In this document: in pieces, positions 57,647-64,000 of the stretch | Layout: the number at the start of each line of letters is the position of its first letter | Numbering within the stretch: position 1 is the first letter of the stretch | DNA from: Candidatus Aenigmatarchaeota archaeon | Lineage (GTDB): Archaea; Aenigmatarchaeota; Aenigmatarchaeia; CG10238-14; SCSR01 | Assembly (NCBI GenBank): GCA_016181005.1 | Contig: JACPAE010000002.1 | Location: forward strand, 62,001-126,000 | Direction of reading: 5' to 3' | Length of the DNA: 64,000 bases | The notes under the pieces: generated by a model | Database searches by the model: none | What the model was told of the DNA's origin: nothing | What the model saw: the letters and a program-made list of their open reading frames with translations, nothing else | Program-made: the position numbers and the translations under genes

Positions 57647-58580
57647 TCAGTTTCTCCCTCAACCTTTTTCTTATCCTTTCCTTAATTTCCTTCTTCAGCT
57701 CGGTCTTTATCTCGTCCACAAGCTCTGCTCTGACATTGTCCAAGTTTTCCACCTCACTTTTCAGAGATTCCTGCGGCTGGACGACTGGCTGCAGCGGCAA
57801 TTGACTGCTGGTTTTCTTGCGCTTGAAAACGCCCAGCAGCTTGCCCCATAAGCTAGCATCCTCATACGGCTGATTGAGCAGCCTTGCGGACAGCTTCTTG
57901 AAGACCTTGCTCGAAGCGGAATTTGGATGGGACATGACAACAGGCGACCCTTTCGATATGCTTTCCGGAATTCCCGAATCCTCAGGCACAACTGAAAGTA
58001 TATTGTAGTTTGTTGTGGATGCGACTTCTTCAGGCGTCAGCTCGTATTTCTGGTGCTTGTACCTGTTGAGCACGATTCCCAGAACCGTCTTTTTCATTTT
58101 CTTCAAAAGCTCTATAGTTTTCAGGGTGTCTGCCAAAGAAGCCAGATCCGGCGTGCTGATTACGACTGCTTCATCCACGGCGCACATTGGAGCCAGCACT
58201 TCGCTCCCGAGACCAGGCGCGCAGTCCAGAATAACAATGTCGTAGCTGCCTTTTACCTGGCCGACCAAACTCTTGCATTTTTCTTTTGTGAGATTCAACC
58301 CGTCAAAATTCAACGGCGCGGGGATTATCCTCAAGCCAGTAGGCGGATGGATGTACACTGCCTGAGTTATGGGAGTTCTCTGTTTCAAGACTTCCCTGAG
58401 AGTCACAGGCAGGTCATCATACAAGCCGAAGTGAAGGCCCAGATGCGATGCGTGGATATTGCTGTCAAAAACTACCACGTTCTTGTGGAATACGTGCGTC
58501 AGTGCAGCACCCAGGTTTGCCACAAGGGTGGTTTTGCCGACGCCTCCCTTGCCCGAGAAGATGCCAATTACTCTAGCCAA
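57639..58580 (-). CDS. MinD/ParA-like ATPase
   Basis: A 313-residue deviant Walker A ATPase. IFSGKGGVGKTTLVANLGAA (with the signature Lys), then VVVFDSNIHASHLGLHFG, DIVILDCAPGLGSEVLAPM and LGIVLNRYKHQKYE. After residue 240 a basic-acidic helical tail follows (KELKKEIKERIRKRLREKLN), likely a coiled-coil or membrane-targeting region. MinD proteins position proteins at the membrane or poles. It lies between two surface-protein genes and a coiled-coil gene in one operon. Confidence 0.9.
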   Translation of the reverse strand: MARVIGIFSGKGGVGKTTLVANLGAALTHVFHKNVVVFDSNIHASHLGLHFGLYDDLPVTLREVLKQRTPITQAVYIHPPTGLRIIPAPLNFDGLNLTKEKCKSLVGQVKGSYDIVILDCAPGLGSEVLAPMCAVDEAVVISTPDLASLADTLKTIELLKKMKKTVLGIVLNRYKHQKYELTPEEVASTTNYNILSVVPEDSGIPESISKGSPVVMSHPNSASSKVFKKLSARLLNQPYEDASLWGKLLGVFKRKKTSSQLPLQPVVQPQESLKSEVENLDNVRAELVDEIKTELKKEIKERIRKRLREKLNE

Positions 58581-58622
58581 TGCCTCACTAAATAGAACTT
58601 GGTTTTGCTAGAATAAAAGCAA

Positions 58623-59840
58623 TTACTTTTTGATTTTGTCTTTTATTCGCTTGAGTATGTCGGACCTATCGGAATGTGTATAAGGTACTCTATCCTGCCT
58701 CTCCTTCAGTTTTTTCCTGATTATAAATCCTGTCGAGCCAATCCCGGCAATACCCAAAAGCCACCAAACATAATTTATGATGGATGCAGAGCCTGCTATC
58801 GGAATTGGCGCGGCTACAGCTCCCAGCGGAAGTATCTCCAAATGCGTGATTTGCCTTTCCAATGTTTCCTCGGCAACTGCTGTTGCCCTCAAGTTGTATG
58901 TAGTTGGGTCTGCGTCAAGTGGCACAGTTATGTTGACTATGAACACTGCTATTTCATTCGGCTTGACTTTGACGACCGAGGAAGGCGATACATGCTGCCA
59001 TGCCAAAGGAATCCGCTGTATTACAAACTTGAGGTCGCTTACCTCCTGAGTGCCGTTATTGGTGACCTCAACCGGAAAATATACGGACTGCCCAGGCTTT
59101 AGAGTTATGTTTTCTGGAAACTCAAAGCTCAACTGGATATATGATGCATTAACGAAAAAGTGGCTGGACGAAGAAACCCATTCCTTGTTGAAAATTATGA
59201 TGCTTGCCGTCACATCGTACAACCCTTCTTCCTGGCAAGTCTCGACGCTGACCAGCCTTTCGCTATGGCCTTTTGCCGGCATGAAGATAGTCGAACTTTG
59301 CGTAAGGGTTTTGTTTGGGCAATTCACGCTGATCCTGACTTCTATGTCAGTTCCTTTCACCCCCATGTTTTCCAAAATAAGCTTGGTTGGCAGGAATGTC
59401 CCAGGCCTTATCCTCGTAGCCAAGGGATCCACGATTATGTCAAAAGGCCCTATGTTGCTGACAGAACTCAGCTCGAGTATTTTTGTGTCGTACAAGTTTG
59501 TTTTTAACCTGTCGTAAAGCCTGAATATAATCTCATGCTTCCCAATGTCCTGGGGCGCATACGTCGGATTGAAACTTATTCCCTTCCCACTTTCCAACGA
59601 AAAGGCGAACTCTGCCGAATCCGCCACTCTGCCGTCCTTAACGATCAACTGCTCGAGAAGATAGTTGCGCGCTTCGTTGCTGGGATTCTCCACGCTGACC
59701 GATATTTTTATGTCTTCAAGAACGACAGGCTCGCCGGGCGAATAGGACAGCTGGTATATCTTCCCATTCTCGTCGGCGAGGACCGGAGATATGAATAGGA
59801 ACAGCAAGGCCGCAAATGCCATCCACGTTTTTTGTTCCAT
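58623..59840 (-). CDS. membrane-anchored surface protein with CARDB/NEW3-like domains
   Basis: A 405-residue protein. N-terminal signal peptide (MAFAALLFLFISPVLADENG), three extracellular beta-sandwich domains, and a C-terminal TM helix (YVWWLLGIAGIGSTGFII) followed by a basic tail. The last extracellular domain shows the NEW3/CARDB pattern (LKPGQSVYFPVEVTNNGTQE, LDADPTTYNLRATAVAEE). Likely tethered outside the cell. Its start adjoins the stop of the giant repeat protein, and the MinD-like gene follows 42 bases later, so they form one operon. Confidence 0.82.
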   Translation of the reverse strand: MEQKTWMAFAALLFLFISPVLADENGKIYQLSYSPGEPVVLEDIKISVSVENPSNEARNYLLEQLIVKDGRVADSAEFAFSLESGKGISFNPTYAPQDIGKHEIIFRLYDRLKTNLYDTKILELSSVSNIGPFDIIVDPLATRIRPGTFLPTKLILENMGVKGTDIEVRISVNCPNKTLTQSSTIFMPAKGHSERLVSVETCQEEGLYDVTASIIIFNKEWVSSSSHFFVNASYIQLSFEFPENITLKPGQSVYFPVEVTNNGTQEVSDLKFVIQRIPLAWQHVSPSSVVKVKPNEIAVFIVNITVPLDADPTTYNLRATAVAEETLERQITHLEILPLGAVAAPIPIAGSASIINYVWWLLGIAGIGSTGFIIRKKLKERQDRVPYTHSDRSDILKRIKDKIKK

Positions 59841-62782
59841 TTATCCACTCCCCCTTATTCCAGAGGCAATCTTCCTGAACTTGGCGGCAAGGGGCCTTTC
59901 CTGCCTCCTGGACTTGATCAGGTACGCTGCTAATACAACTATGGCAATCGCCCCGATTATAATTATCACCGTGGCGCCTGCAATTGGAGCTATGCTTAGC
60001 ACAGACTCGCTTATGAAGACATCCTCGCCCCAGTTTACGACAGAAGTCCCTATGTAATCTCCAGGCAATGCGTCTTCCGGCACCATGATCGAGAATTTGA
60101 ATTCCTTTCTTTCATGCGGCTGGATTACCGCTTCTATCTTTTGCGGGTCCATCTTCCATCCTGAAGGAAGCTGCATGGTGAATTCCAGCTTCTTCGGCGC
60201 TTCGCCCGTGTTTTCAATCACCAGCCTTCCTACTGAAGATTTTCCTGAATACAGCGGGGAAATTTTTATTTCTGCTATCTTCAGCCCCGTGGGTATCTTC
60301 GTCTCGATTATCTTCAGCTCCTTCAGGGGCAGGTAGATGTAGGTCGTGAATTCGCTCAGGATTCCTTTGGTCACATACTGTAACTCCCTTGTGTCATTTA
60401 CTTTCAAGTCCTTGAGGTTCCATTGCACCAGCGGGTCGTCCCTGAGAATTTCGTCTGGATACGGATTAAATTCCACGTCTGCCGCTGATGTTGCAAGCTT
60501 CTTCGGTATTTCTTCCTGGACTTGGACAAGCTGGTGGTATTTGACGGGATTGTCTACATCCAGGATAATCTTCGACTTGTTCAACTCATAATCCAGTTGG
60601 ACAGTCCTTGTAACTATAGGTTTGTCATAAGTAACTGGATAGTTCTTGACTCTCACTATCATGAAATTGGAGTCTTCCACCTGGCTGTTCTTCAGCGTTA
60701 CCAGCATTTTGTAATCCCCAGGCTCTGTGTTCTTCGGGACGGTTATTATCAGGTTGAATCCTTTTGTTTCATGCGCCTCCAAATTTAATGACTTGGGGAC
60801 GACGGACACCCACTCTGCCGGGACTCCAGAGACCTCGACATGTACGTCAGTTAATTTGGTTCCCTCCTTATTTTTCACAACTATTCCCTCAACGGCGCTT
60901 TGGCCGGCAGAGATTTCCCTGAGGACTGACCAACCGACGAACTCCACCTTGACCGTAGGCAATGCGGATATTGTTCCGCCTCCACCGCCTGCTCCTCCTG
61001 ATGGTGCTGGCCCTGAAGGTGCTGATGAAGTGGAGTATATTCCGAAGAGGCTGAAATGGGATACGTTTGCCCAGACATAGTTAGTCGATGTTTCTACTCC
61101 TGTACTGGATTCTTGTTGCCAGCTGCTTGTGGTTGTGTTGTAGAACCATATCTTCAGTCCTGATTCCGTCACGCCTGCAGATGCTATTTCTGCGTCTGTA
61201 TAGGAAATGTTGAGCCAATACCATCTCAAGTTGTTTGTTATGTTCGGGCTTGCTGTTATGTGGATGAATTTAAGCTTGCTTTGGCCACTTATCGTCTGGT
61301 TGACAACCGAGCTGAACTCGGCAACTCCTATGCCTCCTTCCTGACTTGAGTTCAGGACAATGCTTATGTTAGATGTTGTTGTAGAGCTTGTATTTGCGAT
61401 TATTAAAGTGGGTGTATCGACTGCGAAGCTTATCGAAGTATTGGTGTAGTTTCCTATGAGCACATTTGCGGCTGAACTGACGTTGAAGAATTTTGTCATG
61501 TTTATTGTCGCCCTGCCATCGAACAGAACTCTGCCTTCTGCACGATAGTTGTCTGCAGAGAGATTTATTGAATTGGTGAATGTTATAATTGTTTTAGACT
61601 GACCTTGGATCAATGATGTGTTTGTGGAGTTTACAGTTTTAACAAGACTTCCAGTTGAGTTGTAAATTTCTACGCCCGTGCTTGCATTCAGATCGACATT
61701 GCCTGTATTCTTCACGTTTATATCAAATTCTACAAATTCTCCCTGGACAACAGATGCTGTTGGTACTGTGAAGGTTGCGCTTACTGTTTTGAAGGACGGT
61801 GAGGCCAAGGCTGTAACTAGGAATTGTAATGAGGTGATTCTTTGGAAAAGGGACAGTCTAGATGTTATGCCATCCAAATCCAACGATTGAGTTATCATTC
61901 TCGGATAAGTAATAAGCCTTTGTAGAGCTTCAGCAATTGAAAAGGAATCTGTGATTGAGCGCAAGACGGTTGCTATTCTGATTGAGATTTCTTCGAATGA
62001 AAATGAAGATTGGATGTTTCTTGAAAAGCTGATTATTCTTTGCGAGATTTCTGTGAAATCCATGGCATTTGTCGCTAATCTTACATTGGTCAACAATGTC
62101 ACTATGTTGTCAGTTAAATCAATGGCCAGAGTCGACGATATATTTGTGATAACGCTTGCCACTGCAGTTATTCTTTCAGTAATTGAAAGAGACTGGGAAA
62201 CAGCTCTAATGAATGAGGCTAATCTTTGTGCGGTTTCTGAGAGGTCTATGGATTGGGTGATCTGTACAGCTTCTGTGAGGTCGAATGATTGGGTTATGTT
62301 TCTAGGTATCCTCATAAAAGCCTGAATGGATTCTGCCAGATCGATAGACTGGGTTATGCTTCTGGCGAAGGATGCAAGGCGGGTCATGGCATCAGTTATG
62401 TCGAGGGATTGGGTGATTTGGAATACACGGGTGGTGAAGGTTGAGATCGAGTCTGCCAGATCGATAGACTGGGTTATCGAATATAGACGGGTAACGAATG
62501 CCATGATGCTGTTTGTCAGGTTTATTGAATTCGTGAGGCTGCGGATGAACGAGACTAGATTTGAGGTTGTTTCTGTAAGACCTATCTCGATCGTGTTTAG
62601 TCTAATATTTGCCAGTAAATAGGTGATATTGTCAGTAATATCAAGAGATTGTGTTACTGAACGTGGAAAAGATTGTAAAGCAGCTGCAGTTATTCTTTCA
62701 GTAATTGAAAGAGACTGGGAAACAGCTCTAATGAATGAGGCTAATCTTTGTGCGGTTTCTGAGAGGTCTATGGATTGGGTGA
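59841..62782 (-). CDS. giant 20-residue-repeat surface protein, downstream part (after frameshift)
   Basis: Reading frame from the junction at about 62782 to the stop. If the frameshift is real this part starts at ATG 62504 at the earliest. It contains the last repeats (to about base 61832), CARDB-like domains (NVKNTGNVDLNASTG), a PGF-pre-PGF-type segment (WFYNTTTSSWQQESSTG, then NVSHFSLFGIYS), a Gly/Pro/Ser linker, two more beta-sandwich domains of the NEW3 type and a C-terminal TM helix (IAGATVIIIIGAIAIVVLAA) with a basic tail (KSRRQERPLAAKFRK). It is anchored to the membrane with the repeats outside. Confidence 0.82.
62162..62260. repeat. 99-bp direct repeat, copy 1
   Basis: Identical by eye to 62684-62782 over 99 bases, from CTGCAGTTATTC to GATTGGGTGA. 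It covers several repeat units of the surface protein. Confidence 0.9.
62684..62782. repeat. 99-bp direct repeat, copy 2 (ends at frameshift)
   Basis: Second copy of the 99-bp block. Its right end (GATTGGGTGA) coincides with the point where the reading frame changes, followed by AGATCGATAGACTGGG. A mis-joined repeat, either natural recombination or assembly, is the simplest explanation. Confidence 0.85.
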
Positions 62783-64000
62783 AGATCGATAGACTGGGTT
62801 ATTTGCGCCAGCCTTGTGGTGAAGGTTGAGATAGAGTCTGCCAGATCGATGGATTGGGTTATGCTTCTGGCGAAGGATGCAAGGCGGGTCATGGCATCAG
62901 TTATGTCGAGGGATTGGGTTATGCTTCTGGCGAAGGATGCAAGGCGGGTTACTGACTCTGCGAGGTCGAATGATTGGGTTATTGCCATAACTCTTATTAT
63001 CAAGGCTTGTGTAGCATCGGTCAGATCGAAAGAATTGGTCAAATAGCGTGTATAAGACGAAATTGATGATATTCGATCGGCTACAGTAATTGAAAGAGTA
63101 CTAGTTCGACTGATAAGAGGTACAATTACTGTATTTGTAATTCGCTCTGTCAAGCTGAACGACTGGGTTATGCTTCTGGCGAAGGATGCAAGGCGGGTTA
63201 CTGACTCTGCGAGGTCGAATGATTGGGTGATTTGGAATACACGGGTGGTGAAGGTTGAGATCGAGTCTGCCAGATCGATAGACTGGGTTATTTGCGCCAG
63301 CCTGATAGCGAATGTAGTTACGGTTTCTGCGAGGTCGAACGCCTGGGTAATTTGGCGTATGTATGAAGAGAGTGCTGCTATACGTTCTGTCAAATCAATC
63401 GACTGGGTCGTTTGGCGCAGGTACATGATTAGGGAGCTCATTGTCTCTGATAAATCTAACCCATTAACCGCATTTCTTATATTTATAAAAATAGACCCCA
63501 CTCTGTCCGTGGTTAAAAAAGAAGCGGTGCTAGTTCTTCCTACAATAGCTGATCTCTGATTGGGTGCAGTTAAAGTGAATGAGCTTGTTGATGCTCTGGT
63601 CAAGGCTTGTATAGACTCTCGTGTTTCCGATAAATCCAATCCGTTTGTTAGCCTTCTGTTGAAAGATATAAGTGCTGGTGAATTTGGTGTTAATGTTATG
63701 GCATTGGTTGCAGTTCTTTTTTCTGTTGCCCCAGCTGGCGTATAGTCTACAGTGACATTAAACCAGTCTATACGGCAACCGTCGGTTGATTCAAACAGTT
63801 CTCCTGCCGACATTACAGAAAGATTACCAGATGCATCAATAATATTTAGGGCTTGGGCATTGGTGGTGAAATTCATCATTCGTGTAACTTCTGTTTCAGT
63901 CGTATCTGTTGTTTGAGTCCACGCACCATTAGTGAAATTGGCGACTAGATTCTGGCATTCTTCATTATTTGTCGTCTGGGGGAATTCTTGCTGCTCAATA
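62728..64000 (-). CDS. giant 20-residue-repeat surface protein, upstream part (partial at window end)
   Basis: Open in frame to base 64000, so the N-terminus lies outside. The visible part begins with an extracellular beta-rich region containing CQNLVANF and SGNLSVMSAGELFESTDG, then about 16 tandem 20-residue repeats of type QSFDLAESVTRLASFARSIT. The frame ends after QSIDL with 17 unrelated residues and a stop at 62728, because of a frameshift at about 62782. Removal of this shift would join it to the downstream part into a protein of more than 1350 residues. See the repeat and findings entries. Confidence 0.78.
   Translation of the reverse strand, partial: IEQQEFPQTTNNEECQNLVANFTNGAWTQTTDTTETEVTRMMNFTTNAQALNIIDASGNLSVMSAGELFESTDGCRIDWFNVTVDYTPAGATEKRTATNAITLTPNSPALISFNRRLTNGLDLSETRESIQALTRASTSSFTLTAPNQRSAIVGRTSTASFLTTDRVGSIFINIRNAVNGLDLSETMSSLIMYLRQTTQSIDLTERIAALSSYIRQITQAFDLAETVTTFAIRLAQITQSIDLADSISTFTTRVFQITQSFDLAESVTRLASFARSITQSFSLTERITNTVIVPLISRTSTLSITVADRISSISSYTRYLTNSFDLTDATQALIIRVMAITQSFDLAESVTRLASFARSITQSLDITDAMTRLASFARSITQSIDLADSISTFTTRLAQITQSIDLHPIHRPLRNRTKISLIH

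Larger units (their letters stand above)
61832..63700 (-). repeat. array of about 31 tandem 20-residue (60-bp) protein repeats
   Basis: Units have the form QSxDLxExxxRLxSFxRxIT: a short strand-like QS(I/F/L)DL and then a helical stretch. Copies include QSIDLADSISTFTTRVFQIT, QSLDITDAMTRLASFARSIT, QSFSLTERITN and DSFSIAEALQRLITYPRMIT. Some adjacent copies are nearly identical in DNA (for example the block ending at 62383 and again near 62893, 62953 and 63202), so they are recent duplications. Such arrays serve as spacers in adhesins and S-layer-type proteins. Confidence 0.85.

Noticed and set aside
61832-63700. Regularly spaced DNA repeats resembling a CRISPR array
   Set aside because: The unit is 60 bp throughout with variable identity, and all units are in one coding frame. 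There are no unique spacers and no cas genes.
62326-63745. Several plus-strand open frames of 60-130 codons opposite the surface-repeat gene
   Set aside because: They are antisense shadows of the 60-bp coding repeats; their repeated, low-complexity sequence follows the repeat period.

Overview
The window is archaeal. It encodes archaea/eukaryote-type ribosomal proteins (S4e, S8e, S27e, L40e, L44e), aRF1, aIF1/SUI1, RNase P p29, an Sm protein, NurA, GINS, PCNA and TFS. Intergenic spaces are short, TATA boxes resemble TTTAAA/TATATAAA, and there is one tRNA with an anticodon-loop intron. A single-chain primase that joins PriS and the Fe-S part of PriL, a two-part methionyl-tRNA synthetase, and many short orphan genes point to a DPANN archaeon. 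I cannot name the phylum with confidence.

Layout. 1-8.4 kb: 3' part of valS, a membrane protein, aRF1, TatD nuclease, MFS transporter, Ca2+/H+-type exchanger, MscS-like TM protein, S8e. 8.4-21.6 kb: Sm protein, a truncated SepF-like gene, NurA, MscS, metG, dinB, the separate MetRS tRNA-binding protein, a CBS protein, LDH/MDH, tRNA-Ser, an AbrB/RelE-type pair, tRNA-Gly, a broken C39-like gene, a small HExxH protein, a P-loop NTPase, HIT. 21.6-31.1 kb: ribosomal cluster L3-L4-L23-L2-S19-L22-S3-L29-SUI1-[HD protein, HExxH protein]-p29-[orphan]-S17-L14-L24-S4e-L5-S14. 31-38.3 kb: prepilin peptidase, DMT transporter, serS, MGMT, FKBP lipoprotein, tyrS, Asp/Glu racemase, a winged-helix protein. 38.3-40.3 kb: a PIN-domain gene split by an inserted element of about 1.49 kb with inverted repeats and a 12-bp target duplication. 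40.3-48 kb: beta-CASP nuclease, ferredoxin, GGDEF protein, enolase-like protein, rtcA, paired MgtE-like half-transporters, an Hsp20-like zinc protein. 48-56.7 kb: S27e, L44e, GINS, fused primase, cysS beside tRNA-Cys, a secreted protein, L40e, DUF99, signal peptidase, TFS, an OB-fold protein and PCNA. 56.8-64 kb: a minus-strand operon of a very large 20-residue-repeat surface protein (running off the window), a second membrane-anchored surface protein, a MinD-like ATPase, a coiled-coil protein and a SpoIIM-like membrane protein.

Main anomalies. aRF1 has no ATG/GTG/TTG start and its GGQ motif reads GGM. The PIN gene insertion carries cargo but no complete transposase. The surface-repeat gene has a frameshift exactly at the end of a 99-bp duplicated block. 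A GGDEF protein keeps its inhibitory-site motif. Many orphan genes have their own TATA box 25-30 bp upstream of the ATG, suggesting leaderless monocistronic mRNAs.

Once small and broken genes are counted, no stretch over 300 bases lacks a gene. The largest gaps (about 9594-9761, 38549-38729 and 38099-38235) hold promoter-like sequence, inverted repeats, or nothing I recognise. I recognised no replication origin, CRISPR array or rRNA gene.
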